The notes under the pieces: generated by a model | The model's input: the letters and a program-made list of their open reading frames with translations, nothing else | Databases searched by the model: none | What the model was told of the DNA's origin: nothing | Position numbers and translations under genes: made by a program | Assembly (NCBI GenBank): GCA_937863685.1 | Contig: CALMGM010000005.1 | Location: forward strand, 310,001-374,000 | Length of the DNA stretch: 64,000 nucleotides | From: an uncultured bacterium | GTDB lineage: Bacteria > Edwardsbacteria > AC1 > EtOH8 | Direction of reading: 5' to 3' | Part shown: positions 16,855 to 26,224 of the stretch, piece by piece | Numbering within the stretch: the first letter of the stretch is position 1 | How the letters are laid out: each line of letters starts with the position of its first letter

Positions 16855-16938
16855 TTATAACAACATTATAATTTTTGTTTATCTAAATGGATAGCTTTAT
16901 TATTGATTTTAATTTGACTTATTTATAACATATTATAA
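16855..16938 (+). promoter_or_regulatory. Putative upstream activator sites for the sigma-54 promoter
   Basis: Two similar AT palindromes: TTATAA-N5-TTATAA at 16855-16871 and TTATAA-N4-TTATAA at 16923-16938. They are centred about 128 and 60 nt before the predicted transcription start and are in the right zone for enhancer sites of a Fis-type activator. The surrounding DNA is AT-rich, so chance is possible. Confidence 0.4.
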
Positions 16939-16964
16939 AACAAGAAGTTACCGTAATTAATATT

Positions 16965-16980
16965 TGGCACATCAATTGCA
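16965..16980 (+). promoter_or_regulatory. Sigma-54 (-24/-12) promoter
   Basis: TGGCAC-ATCAA-TTGCA, an exact match to the RpoN consensus TGGCAC-N5-TTGCA with GG and GC separated by 10 nt. It stands between a sigma-54 activator gene and the operon starting at 17018. Predicted start near 16991. Confidence 0.85.
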
Positions 16981-17017
16981 TATATATTCTTATGAATTCT
17001 TCAAACATAGGAACATT

Positions 17018-17389
17018 ATGTATAGTTCAAAAGATTTTCCGGAGCTAAGTTTATTCATCAAGGATACGGTTGACTGTTTTGAAAAATGGAATATCCTGAT
17101 ACATTACAGCCGACAACCCAAGGCACAGGAAACCATCTTCAGCCTGACCAAACTGACCGGGCGCACCGAAGAGGCAATAAAAAAAGCCATAGACGAACTG
17201 CTTATGCAGGGGGTGCTGTATTCCAATGAAAATTGTAATGACAATTACCATCTGTCATCCGAGAAAGCTCCGATAATCGAAAAATTAAAAAGCGGCATGA
17301 CCGATAAATCTACCCGCCTTCGACTGCTGATGGTGGCCGTAGAATCCATAAGAATAAAAAGCAATACCGTCAAAGGAGATAAAAAATGA
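17018..17389 (+). CDS. Small winged-helix-like protein
   Basis: 123 residues. The middle (IFSLTKLTGRTEEAIKKAID, then ELLMQGVLY) reads like a winged-helix recognition segment: helix, turn, helix and a short wing. Cys residues are few, with one near residue 20. I start at ATG 17018 (AGGA upstream) because an earlier in-frame TTG at 16964 overlaps the sigma-54 promoter. The stop overlaps the ATG of the next gene (ATGA), so it is translationally coupled to the large secreted protein and may regulate it. No named family recognised. Confidence 0.7.
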   Translation: MYSSKDFPELSLFIKDTVDCFEKWNILIHYSRQPKAQETIFSLTKLTGRTEEAIKKAIDELLMQGVLYSNENCNDNYHLSSEKAPIIEKLKSGMTDKSTRLRLLMVAVESIRIKSNTVKGDKK

Positions 17390-20300
17390 AAAAAATAGCG
17401 TTAATCGTTTTATTTGTTGCCGCCATTGCATGTACAGCTCATGCCGTCAAGGACACCTGCAAAATATTTTTGTGGGACAACGACGCCGGCGAGACCGCCC
17501 AGGAAGCCCCGGCCGCCGTCATGGACAAGAATTATAACTCATGCTACGTTTGGGCCGACAAGCGGGATGGGGACTGGAATATATACGGCCGTCTTTGGGG
17601 CCGCAAACCGGAGGCTTTGTCAAACAGCTTTATGATAAACGAAAAGGATAAGGTGCTCCGCGATCAAAAGGCCCCGGATATGGCCGGAAAAACCGGAGAG
17701 TATGTCTTCGTAGTATGGCAGGATTCGATAAGCAAAGAGCCGTACTGGCAGATCTACGGCCGGAAGATGCGGCCTTCCGGCGAGCCCATGTCCGATCAGT
17801 TCCTGATAAATCGGGTGGTGGCCCGAAATGCCAAATTTCCCAAGATCGCCATAAATCCCAAAACTCAGGAATTTGTAGTGGTCTGGCAGGATGACCGCAA
17901 CGGTGATTGGGATATTTATGGCCGTGTGTTCGACGCGGACTGCAAGCCGCTGTCAGATGACGTGAGAATATGCGAAGATCCTGATAAAAAACATCAGGTT
18001 CTGCCTGTGGTTTGCGCAAGTGAAAAAAGTTATGAGATTGCCTGGCAGGACCACCGGACCGATCCCCGCCCCAGCATCTATATGCGCCATATGAAACCCG
18101 ATCTGAACCCCTATGCTGCCGAAGCAACGGTCAATGATAATGTTGAGGTCGCGCATCTTACCCCGGCCATAGCCGCCTCTGACACAGGGTTCTTCACCAT
18201 CACCTGGATCAATTTCACCAATAATCCCAAAGGAAGCATTTATGCTCAGCGCTTTGATCCCGATGCCAAGCCGATAGATAAGAATTTTCAGGTCAACCTG
18301 ACACCATCAGGTGTGCCGTGCCGCATCCCTTCGATCACCATGGGCATTGATAACATGTCCTTTTGGGTCAGTTGGGCTGACTCCACCGGCAGCACCGATC
18401 GCTACCAGATAAAGGCCCGGTACTTTGATTATTTGGGACGTTGGGAAAGCGTGAAACTGGTGAATGAGAACCCGGCCAACGGCCAGCGAGCTCCGTCGGT
18501 TTGCCGTTTCGGGGAATATTTCTCGGTGGCCTGGCTGGATTCCAGCCGCACCGCCGGGCTGGGAGACATCTTCGGCCAATATTTCACCAATTCCACCAAA
18601 GACGAAAAGGACAGCCTGAAGACAGTCGGAGTAAATTACAACTTAAACAGTGATCCCGCTACCGGCCGGAAGATCTGGTATCATCCCAAAAAGAATTATG
18701 ACAATCCATCCACCCCCGGCTGGAACGAGGACCCCATCGCCGAACCGGATTCCATCTATGTTCCACTTGACTCGGCCTATGTCCGGGCATTTAACGAACG
18801 CAACATACCCAACCAGATATTTGTTCAGATCACCGATACCGATATCCTAGAATACGCATGGCGGAAACAAGGAAAACTGAACAGCAGCGACGCTTATGAT
18901 ATCTGCTTCATGGACCTGGGCTATGCCGAGGACGGCAGCACGGCCGGTGTTATCCAGGCAGAACAGCAGGATTCCTTGGAAGATTTTGCTACGGATAGTT
19001 TGAGCAGTTTGATCGTGGCCGGAAACGATTTTGGCGAAATGTATAATACCACCACCTTGTTTTCGTACTTTGGATCCAAATATATCGGACCTGGCAACTC
19101 ATCCGAAATCGGCAATATTCAGAAAATAAACGGCATTGCTGGCACTTTTACCGAAGGAATGCTTTTTGATTATCCTTTCCAACAGGACCCGGATAACTCA
19201 GTTGATATTATTGGGCCCGCGGCCTCTGGATCTCAACTTGTTATGGAAAGCGATGGGCCTGGTAAAATTATTTACGGTCGGGCTACAACCTATGGCGATT
19301 ACTATAAAGATAGCAAAGCTTCTACTCATAAGAACGTATATTTAACCTTCTCTATAGGTTCTTTGAGCAACGGGGTTCATCCCAGCACCGCTTCCGAACT
19401 GACCCGCCGGATATTGGCGTACCAGGGGTTCAACGTGGAACCGGAGCCGATCGTGGACTTGGTGGATTCGGTATACACCGGAATCACTGAGGGATCTGTA
19501 CAGCTTTCATGGACGGATGTCAGCGATGATGCCTTGACCGAGGCTACCTCAAAATACTGGTTAAAATATACAAAATATAACGCTGGGGCCTCTGATCTTG
19601 GGAAAATGAGCACGGAAACCGACTTTATAGATACCGGATTAACTTATTTTCAAACATGGATTCCTACAGCCCCTAAGACCCGGGTGACAAAGAATATTTA
19701 CGGCTTCGCTCCGGGAGATACCTTGATATTTGCCTTAAAAGCTGGAGATGAAAGTTCTCCCACCAGGTGGGGCACCTTGGGCACCGAGCCCAGGGTCGTG
19801 GCATACGGCGATACAATTACTCCGCATACAGTTCGGCTAGGTTATACCTACGGGTGTGTCAACGATTTTGCAAAAAGCGAGCGGATCGACACCCGGATCG
19901 GAACCGTGGGGTCAAGAGATACGCTGTTCACAACTTGGGATGGCTCCAACCTTTACTTGGGTTACAGCAGAAATGATTGGCGAACTGCAGGGGATCTTCT
20001 CCTGTATTTTGATACCCGAACGGGTGGTGCCGATTCCACTTATAAATACAATGGCACTGTTTCTGCTGGTTTTGATGTCAATTTCCATCCGGATTTTTGC
20101 CTCGTTATTGAAGGCACTTCTGCTGTCTTGAAAAAAGCCACCGGCATTAATACCTGGGTGGACTCCATCGCTTCTTACAGCACCTCATATTTATCGCTGG
20201 ACAGCATCAATAAATATACCTACCTTGAGGTTCAGGTGCCTTTTACTTGTTTAAAATATACCGTGGGCAATGTATTTAAGTTTTTAGCGGTTTGCCAGTA

Positions 20301-21024
20301 TGAAACCAATGACAACCCGTGGAACGCTTTTCCCATAACCAATTCCATCACCACAAAAGGCGCTAAGGTCCCGGCCAAATATGGCTCTTATTACGAATTC
20401 AACAGCCTAGCCTCCGGGGTTTCCCCCCGGGTGGTGGCCACTCCCCTGGCAGTGGAACTTTCCCTGTTTACTGCCGCCTACGAACAGGGAAGCGTAAATC
20501 TATTCTGGCAAAGTGGTCTGGAGGAAGACCATAATCTGTGGCTGGTGGAGCGTTCTTCTGACGACGGAAACAATTACGCTAGGATTGACACGATTGCTGG
20601 TACGGGTTCCGGTTCAACCTACAACTATACCGACAATACTGCTGAGGCAAACAAAATCTACCTGTATCGCCTGGGCGCCCAGGATAATCTGGGCACAATA
20701 GAATGGTATGGCCCGGTAGAGGTGAGAGTTCCCAAGCTGGCCGATTCCCATTTATACACCCTAAAAGCCATGCCCAATCCCTTTACTGGCAGCTGCCAAA
20801 TAAGCTATAGCATAAATCAGTCGGGAAGAATCGCCTTAAAGGTATATGATATCTGCGGGCATCTGGTAAAGACCATATTTGACGAGATCAAACAACCCGG
20901 CAGTTACGCCGCCATCTGGACCGGCACCGATGACAATGGCCGGAACCTGGCCAATGGCGTATATTTCTACCGCCTGACTTCCGGACAAAGTTGTCTGACC
21001 CAGAAGATCACGATGCTAAGATAG
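17386..21024 (+). CDS. Large secreted multidomain surface protein with sorting-type tail
   Basis: 1212 residues. Signal peptide 1-21 (IALIVLFVAAIACTAHA). The first 400 residues hold repeated blades with the pattern W-x-D-x-R-x-GDW-x-IYGR and VVWQD, suggesting a beta-propeller of six or so blades. An FN3-like module follows near 695-790, then a region at about 820-1010 with features of a CBM9/DOMON-type beta sandwich (LFTTWDGSNLYLGYS, LLLYFDTRTGGADS). The tail starting at AMPNPFTGS is the FlgD-Ig/type-A sorting-like module. It is controlled by the sigma-54 promoter at 16965 through the coupled upstream gene. Substrate and role unknown; adhesion or polymer binding is conceivable. Confidence 0.8.
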   Translation: MKKIALIVLFVAAIACTAHAVKDTCKIFLWDNDAGETAQEAPAAVMDKNYNSCYVWADKRDGDWNIYGRLWGRKPEALSNSFMINEKDKVLRDQKAPDMAGKTGEYVFVVWQDSISKEPYWQIYGRKMRPSGEPMSDQFLINRVVARNAKFPKIAINPKTQEFVVVWQDDRNGDWDIYGRVFDADCKPLSDDVRICEDPDKKHQVLPVVCASEKSYEIAWQDHRTDPRPSIYMRHMKPDLNPYAAEATVNDNVEVAHLTPAIAASDTGFFTITWINFTNNPKGSIYAQRFDPDAKPIDKNFQVNLTPSGVPCRIPSITMGIDNMSFWVSWADSTGSTDRYQIKARYFDYLGRWESVKLVNENPANGQRAPSVCRFGEYFSVAWLDSSRTAGLGDIFGQYFTNSTKDEKDSLKTVGVNYNLNSDPATGRKIWYHPKKNYDNPSTPGWNEDPIAEPDSIYVPLDSAYVRAFNERNIPNQIFVQITDTDILEYAWRKQGKLNSSDAYDICFMDLGYAEDGSTAGVIQAEQQDSLEDFATDSLSSLIVAGNDFGEMYNTTTLFSYFGSKYIGPGNSSEIGNIQKINGIAGTFTEGMLFDYPFQQDPDNSVDIIGPAASGSQLVMESDGPGKIIYGRATTYGDYYKDSKASTHKNVYLTFSIGSLSNGVHPSTASELTRRILAYQGFNVEPEPIVDLVDSVYTGITEGSVQLSWTDVSDDALTEATSKYWLKYTKYNAGASDLGKMSTETDFIDTGLTYFQTWIPTAPKTRVTKNIYGFAPGDTLIFALKAGDESSPTRWGTLGTEPRVVAYGDTITPHTVRLGYTYGCVNDFAKSERIDTRIGTVGSRDTLFTTWDGSNLYLGYSRNDWRTAGDLLLYFDTRTGGADSTYKYNGTVSAGFDVNFHPDFCLVIEGTSAVLKKATGINTWVDSIASYSTSYLSLDSINKYTYLEVQVPFTCLKYTVGNVFKFLAVCQYETNDNPWNAFPITNSITTKGAKVPAKYGSYYEFNSLASGVSPRVVATPLAVELSLFTAAYEQGSVNLFWQSGLEEDHNLWLVERSSDDGNNYARIDTIAGTGSGSTYNYTDNTAEANKIYLYRLGAQDNLGTIEWYGPVEVRVPKLADSHLYTLKAMPNPFTGSCQISYSINQSGRIALKVYDICGHLVKTIFDEIKQPGSYAAIWTGTDDNGRNLANGVYFYRLTSGQSCLTQKITMLR

Positions 21025-21034
21025 CGGTTCAAAC

Positions 21035-21068
21035 AAAAAAAGCGGCCCCATTACGGGGCCGCTTTTTT
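21035..21068. terminator. Bidirectional terminator between convergent genes
   Basis: GCGGCCCC / GGGGCCGC stem with 5-nt loop, flanked by seven A on the left and six T on the right. Confidence 0.9.
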
Positions 21069-21072
21069 GTTC

Positions 21073-24000
21073 TCACAATCCGTTTATCCTGACATCATAA
21101 AATTGTTGACGCAACTCCTCCGGCAAATTAGCTTTTATGTCTTCCAGTATCTCCACAGCCCTTGTTTTTTCTAGTTGGGCTTGATCCGAGAGTTCTTTTA
21201 ATTGATACAATTTCCCTGCATAGTTGTGTGCTTTCGATTGAAGTTCTGGAGATTCTGTTTTATCAGCCATATCCCGAGCATCTTTCAAATAATCTTCCGC
21301 TTCTTTGATATTACCGTCGATCAAAGCTTTTTGTACATACAATAAATAAATGCGGCCCAGCAATATTTTATCCTTCAACTCCTGGGCAAGAACCAAAGAT
21401 TCGGACAACGGTTGAACCATTTCGGCCTTTTCATTCTTACTCATAAACAAATGTGCCATATTTAAAAGGCCATAAGCCATCTCTCTTTTATTTTGTGTTT
21501 TTTCGGCCAGGCCTAATAAACGAGTAGCATGCTCTTCGGCGCCTGCAAGATCCCCGGTATCAATTTTAAATTCCACCAGTGCACGTGCAGCCGCAAGAAT
21601 CACTTCGGGGTCGCGCACCTGACGAGCTTCTTCTAAAGCTTCAGTTATATTTCTAGCAGCCTGTTCAATCTGGCCTAAAAGATGATAAAGAGCACCGAGG
21701 TTGGCTTTAATATAGGCCTGCATGCGTGGATCACTCATTTTAACTGAGATAGATGTCGCCTGTTTAAATTCAGATAAAGATTCGGCGTATTTCCCCTGTA
21801 AAGCTAGGTCCTGTCCTAAATTCCTCCTGATTTCCACTTCATTAGTTGAATCTTTGATTTCCAAGGATATCTTCAGAGCAGCAGTATGTTGTTCGATTGC
21901 GGAGTTGGCTTCTCCCCAGATCTGGTGAATAGAGCCTATATTGCTGTAAATATTCATTTGCTGGGCTATTTCTCCGATTTCTCTGGCGGATTTTAACGCT
22001 TGGTCGTAGTTGCCCTGGGCATTCAGATAATTTCCCAGAATAAATTGAATGTTTCCCATATTAAAACCAGCCAAAGATTCTATCCTGCGATCGCCGATTT
22101 TTTGTGCGGTGCTTAAAGCAGCTTTGAAATGTATTTCGGACTTTTCAATTTCTCCAGTCATTAAAAACAGATTGCCTAGATTATTATTATATGCTGCAAT
22201 TCCTTCAAGATAATTTATTTCCTGGGCCAACTTCAAAGCTATTTGGTTATAATCCAGTGATTTATTTACATCGCCAATTAATTCATATGCTTGGGCCAAA
22301 TTAGAATTTAACCTGGCAATGTGTTTTTTCCCTGTTTTTTCATCAAATACTTTTAAGGCCAATTGAAAATTTTCTATGGCTTTTGCCGCATCGCCTCTTC
22401 TTAAATACGAAAGCCCCTGATTCTGTAAAGCCAGAGCCTGCGATTCTTTATCTTCATTACAGCGAGTATCTTTTAAAATCTTTTGCCAGACAGACTGGGC
22501 TCGTTCCGATTGACCCAGCATATCATAGGTTATACTTGCTGTAAGCAAATATTTTCTTTCAGCCTTATATTCTTTTTCCTTGCGCGCAATCCTGGCGGCC
22601 TTGTTGAAGTTCCCAAGAGCCTTTTCACGCTGCCCAATCAGCCGGTAAATTGCCCCCTGAGCTCCCAAGACCTCGGCCGTTTCCAGCAACATCTCTTTGG
22701 TCTGTTTTATGACTTTAAGCACGAACAAACATTTTTCGTAAAATTCTACGGCCTCCGGATTGGCATAAAGCCCGCGGGACTTATCTCCCGCCCGGTGCAA
22801 ATAGGATACCGCCTTATCCTGGTGGCTGCTATTGTAATAGTGGTGGGCCAGATCCTCCAGATGAAAGAACAGATTGTCACGATACTCGTTCTCCAGGGTC
22901 ATGGCTACCTTACCGTGAAGTTCCTTTCTCCTCTGTTTGAGCAAGGTGGAGTAAGCCGCCTCGTGTGTGGTGGTGGAATGAAATTCGTAGACCCGCCTGG
23001 TATCTATCAGCTTGGAATAAAGCAGGCCCTCGAAATGTTCCAGGTTATCCAGCAGGGATTGGATCTTTTCTTCCGGCTGCTTAAGCAGCTTGGCCAGAAC
23101 CGTTCGGTCGAATTCCTTGCCAATAACCGCCGAATACTGCAGGACCCTTCTCATCTCCTCTCCCAGCTTGTCGATCCTTCCCAATACCACCGAAGCCACG
23201 GTATTGGGAAGGGTCATTTTTCCGAATCTTTTGGAAGGAACCAGACTTTCCCCCTCGCGCTTCACCAGCCGCCGTGAAATCAGATGCCGGATCACTTCCT
23301 CGATGAACAACGGGTTCCCCTCGGTCCTTTCCAAAAGCTTGTTCAACACCTGATCCTCAACATCCGAAACTGCCGCCAGGGCCGAGACCATCTGCCAGGC
23401 TTCCTGTTTTCCCAACGGCTTCAGGTTAATATTAAGGCAATAGGATTTGCCGATAAAGGGAAGGGCCAGCTCCGGCCGAAAATCGGCACAGATCAATAGC
23501 GACTGTTCGGCGACAGCATCCACCAAATGCTCCAATAGTTCCAGGCTTAGAGTGTCGGCCCACTGCAAATCCTCAAAGGCAATAACCAGCGGTTGTTTTT
23601 TGGACAAGCGAAGAAAAAGCTCCCGAATACCTTCGAAAGTTTTTCGCTTGCGTTTTTCGGGATCCAACCCATCTATTTCGGGAAAAGACAATCCCAGCAA
23701 AGATCCTAAAAACGATTCGAAATCTCCCAGATCCAGCATATGAAGTATTTCCTGGACCTTTTCAAGTTTCTTTTCATTGCTGTCCTTTTCCTCGATGTTG
23801 AATACCAGGTTCATCTGCCTGATAAACGGCAGATAGGCCACGTTATTGGAATAGGAATGGCATTTCCCTTTGGTGAATTTGAATCCCTGGTCCCTGGCCA
23901 GCAATTCCAGTTCCTTGGCGATCCTGGATTTACCCACCCCGGGGTCCCCGGTGATGGCCACCACCTGCCCTTTTGAGTCCTTGGCCCTGGCGATGGCCTG

Positions 24001-24837
24001 GTTTATGCCATCCATCTCGGCCATGCGTCCCACCAGCTTGATGCTGCCCGCCCTCAATGTGCTGGCCTGGCCGGCCTGATCCATCCGACCCTGGATCAGA
24101 TAGACATTCTGAGGCTTGGATTTTCCCTTCACCATCACCGGTTTGAGCTTCTTCAGCTTGATCTTGCCTTTTACCTGCCGGTAGGTATTCTCCCCAATGA
24201 CACATTCCCGGGCGGTGGCCACTTTCTCCAGCCGGGCCGCCAGATTGACCCCGTCGCCGATGACGGTATATTCCATTCTTTCCTTGGAGCCGACATTGAG
24301 GGCCACTACTTCGCCGGTATTCAGACCGATGCTCATAGCCAGGTCCATTTTTCTCTCGGCGCTGAAGCGGTCCATGGCCTCCAGCATTTCGATGGCTGCC
24401 AAGCAGGCCCGCAAGGGGTCGTCCTCATGGGCCACCGGAGCGCCAAAAAGCACCATCAGCGCGTCTCCCATGAATTTATCGATGTGACCGCCGTAGCGGG
24501 AGGCTATCTCGACCATGGTGTCGAAGTACTGGTTGACCACCTCCACCACCTGCTCAGGATCCATGGTTTCCGACATAGCGGTAAAGCCCGACAGATCCCC
24601 GAAAAGAACTGTGACCTGGCGGCGCTCCCCTTCCACCTTGACTCCGTCCGGGTTCAGCAGGATCTTATCGATCACCCTTTTGGGAAGGTATTTTTGTATG
24701 GAGGATATAATCTTCTCCACCTGACCCAGCTTGTCAAAAACAGCCTGTTCCAGATTTCCCTGCAACAAGCTGTTTCCCCGGCCGGTTATATGATCCAGCT
24801 TTTCCAGTATTCTTTTTATCAATTCCTGCTGTTCCAT
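21073..24837 (-). CDS. Class III adenylyl cyclase fused to AAA ATPase and TPR array
   Basis: 1254-residue signalling protein, no membrane helices. The cyclase domain at about 70-250 has metal ligands Asp81 (LFGDLSGFT) and Asp125 (KFMGDALMVLFG), substrate-binding Lys121, Thr191 (class IIIb style) and the transition-state pair Asn198/Arg202 (VNLAARLE), so it should be active. A STAND/AAA module follows with Walker A GDPGVGKS (297-304) and an AFEDLQWAD-type Walker B. From about 700 to the end there are many tetratricopeptide repeats. I start at ATG 24837, five bases after AAGGAG, seven codons inside the longest frame. It is followed by CNB-domain genes, which would read its cyclic nucleotide. 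Confidence 0.9.
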   Translation of the reverse strand: MEQQELIKRILEKLDHITGRGNSLLQGNLEQAVFDKLGQVEKIISSIQKYLPKRVIDKILLNPDGVKVEGERRQVTVLFGDLSGFTAMSETMDPEQVVEVVNQYFDTMVEIASRYGGHIDKFMGDALMVLFGAPVAHEDDPLRACLAAIEMLEAMDRFSAERKMDLAMSIGLNTGEVVALNVGSKERMEYTVIGDGVNLAARLEKVATARECVIGENTYRQVKGKIKLKKLKPVMVKGKSKPQNVYLIQGRMDQAGQASTLRAGSIKLVGRMAEMDGINQAIARAKDSKGQVVAITGDPGVGKSRIAKELELLARDQGFKFTKGKCHSYSNNVAYLPFIRQMNLVFNIEEKDSNEKKLEKVQEILHMLDLGDFESFLGSLLGLSFPEIDGLDPEKRKRKTFEGIRELFLRLSKKQPLVIAFEDLQWADTLSLELLEHLVDAVAEQSLLICADFRPELALPFIGKSYCLNINLKPLGKQEAWQMVSALAAVSDVEDQVLNKLLERTEGNPLFIEEVIRHLISRRLVKREGESLVPSKRFGKMTLPNTVASVVLGRIDKLGEEMRRVLQYSAVIGKEFDRTVLAKLLKQPEEKIQSLLDNLEHFEGLLYSKLIDTRRVYEFHSTTTHEAAYSTLLKQRRKELHGKVAMTLENEYRDNLFFHLEDLAHHYYNSSHQDKAVSYLHRAGDKSRGLYANPEAVEFYEKCLFVLKVIKQTKEMLLETAEVLGAQGAIYRLIGQREKALGNFNKAARIARKEKEYKAERKYLLTASITYDMLGQSERAQSVWQKILKDTRCNEDKESQALALQNQGLSYLRRGDAAKAIENFQLALKVFDEKTGKKHIARLNSNLAQAYELIGDVNKSLDYNQIALKLAQEINYLEGIAAYNNNLGNLFLMTGEIEKSEIHFKAALSTAQKIGDRRIESLAGFNMGNIQFILGNYLNAQGNYDQALKSAREIGEIAQQMNIYSNIGSIHQIWGEANSAIEQHTAALKISLEIKDSTNEVEIRRNLGQDLALQGKYAESLSEFKQATSISVKMSDPRMQAYIKANLGALYHLLGQIEQAARNITEALEEARQVRDPEVILAAARALVEFKIDTGDLAGAEEHATRLLGLAEKTQNKREMAYGLLNMAHLFMSKNEKAEMVQPLSESLVLAQELKDKILLGRIYLLYVQKALIDGNIKEAEDYLKDARDMADKTESPELQSKAHNYAGKLYQLKELSDQAQLEKTRAVEILEDIKANLPEELRQQFYDVRINGL

Positions 24838-24854
24838 TGCTACTCCTTTGTTTT

Positions 24855-25193
24855 TCACTCACTGAGCGTAACTTTGGATTTCTTTACCCTGCGATCATCT
24901 TCATCCATGGCTCTCAGCAGTTTTTTCATCTGAAACTCCTGACTGGTGAAATAGTCGTGCTGTTTCTCCACCCAGCATTGGATCCTCTCCGAAAGCTCCA
25001 TCACCTGCTCGGAGGCCAGGTCTCCATCCTTTTGGGCATCGATGATTTTATCCAGCAGTTTCGGGCCCAGATCCAGATCGCTTTCCCTTTTTAATCTTTC
25101 CAAAAAAACCACCAATTTAAGATAATAAGCATAGTTCTTTTTTTGGGCTGGGGTGGCATGAGTCTTGGCTGTTTTCGAGAGAGGTTTATTCAT
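24855..25193 (-). CDS. Small protein of unknown function in the cyclase operon
   Basis: 112 residues, highly charged and probably all helical (PAQKKNYAYYLKLVVFLERL, WVEKQHDYFTSQEFQMKKLL). No signal peptide, Cys cluster or recognised domain. It lies 17 nt upstream of the cyclase start and downstream of a CNB gene on the same strand, so co-transcription is likely and a role in tuning the cyclase is possible but unproven. Confidence 0.65.
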   Translation of the reverse strand: MNKPLSKTAKTHATPAQKKNYAYYLKLVVFLERLKRESDLDLGPKLLDKIIDAQKDGDLASEQVMELSERIQCWVEKQHDYFTSQEFQMKKLLRAMDEDDRRVKKSKVTLSE

Positions 25194-25228
25194 ATCTGTT
25201 GCTCCAATCTGCAGATAGCCATTATTTC

Positions 25229-25257
25229 TTGACAGAAAAGGCTTCTTTTGCTATGCT
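25229..25257 (+). promoter_or_regulatory. Possible antisense promoter beneath the CNB gene
   Basis: TTGACA (25229-25234), 17-nt spacer, TATGCT (25252-25257). It points right, antisense to the CNB gene at 25273 and towards the CNB gene at 25764. It may be chance. Confidence 0.35.
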
Positions 25258-25272
25258 ATATGATGACCGGGT

Positions 25273-25728
25273 TCAGTTGTCCTTATCCCTGAACTTTTCA
25301 TCGGTAGTCCGGAGACGATGCAACGCCACTTTGACCAGGGTTATCAGAAGCTTGGAAGTTATCCGGGGATCTGTTTCCAGCATCTGTTCAAAGACCTTCT
25401 TGGTGATTACCACCAGTTCCCCATCTTCGGCTATCCTGGCAGTAGCTGAACGGGGCTGGGAGTCCAGCAGGGACATCTCACCGAAATAGCTGCCCGGCCC
25501 GAGAGTGGCCAGCAATAGTTCGTCTTTGTCCTTCAGGTTCTTATATATCCCTACCTTGCCCGAGTGGATGAGATACATCACCTCACCCGGAGTGCCTTCA
25601 AAAAACAGGGTTCTGCCGGCTCGGTAGGACCTTAGGAAGATCAGTTTGGATATTCGTTCCAGTTCCTCCGGGGTAAGGGCACTGAACAAGTTATTGCCCT
25701 TAAGAACGTCAATTATATTGGTCATCAT
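25273..25728 (-). CDS. Single-domain cyclic-nucleotide-binding protein
   Basis: 151 residues comprising one CAP_ED/CNB fold and a helical tail, with no DNA-binding domain. The phosphate-binding cassette FGEMSLLDSQPRSATA carries the conserved Glu and Arg that contact the cyclic phosphate and ribose. Start at 25728 with GAGGAGG just upstream (a second ATG follows immediately). It is divergent from another CNB gene with only 35 bp between their starts, and upstream of the cyclase on the same strand. Likely a cAMP-responsive switch acting through protein contacts (inference). Confidence 0.88.
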   Translation of the reverse strand: MMTNIIDVLKGNNLFSALTPEELERISKLIFLRSYRAGRTLFFEGTPGEVMYLIHSGKVGIYKNLKDKDELLLATLGPGSYFGEMSLLDSQPRSATARIAEDGELVVITKKVFEQMLETDPRITSKLLITLVKVALHRLRTTDEKFRDKDN

Positions 25729-25763
25729 GGCCTCCTCACAAAAATATACGAAAGGATAAGTAA

Positions 25764-26222
25764 ATGGATGAAGTAACCGGTCTTAGGCAATGTCTTTTGT
25801 TTCAAGAACTGACCGATGAAGAATTCACTAAAATTACCCAGATAATGTCCACCGAAGCCGAAAGTTTCATGCCCGGGGCAATGATCTGTCAAAAGGATGC
25901 ACCCGGGGACAGTCTTTATATGGTAAAAAGCGGCAAGGTGCAGATCAGCCTGCCATCCGATCAGACGGACATTATCTTGGCCGAACTCGGTCCGGGAAAA
26001 TTCTTTGGCGAAATGTCATTGCTGGATAAATCGCCCAGATCGGCCAACGTAGTATCCCTGGAACAGACCGAGATATTCGTGCTTACCAGAAAACACATTG
26101 CTTATCTGGTGGAGAAGGAATCCAAGATCGCTGCCAAAGTGATGCTGGCCTTGTCCCGGGTACTATCTGCCAGAATCAGGGTATTGAATGAGCGGATCGA
26201 AGGTATCCTTTCGGCCGGGTAA
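25764..26222 (+). CDS. Second single-domain cyclic-nucleotide-binding protein
   Basis: 152 residues, one CNB domain with cassette FGEMSLLDKSPRSANV, again with the binding Glu and Arg intact and no output domain. SD AAGGA is nine bases before ATG. It is similar in architecture to the divergent neighbour but clearly not a recent copy. It ends two bases before the convergent PHP gene. Confidence 0.87.
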   Translation: MDEVTGLRQCLLFQELTDEEFTKITQIMSTEAESFMPGAMICQKDAPGDSLYMVKSGKVQISLPSDQTDIILAELGPGKFFGEMSLLDKSPRSANVVSLEQTEIFVLTRKHIAYLVEKESKIAAKVMLALSRVLSARIRVLNERIEGILSAG

Positions 26223-26224
26223 TT

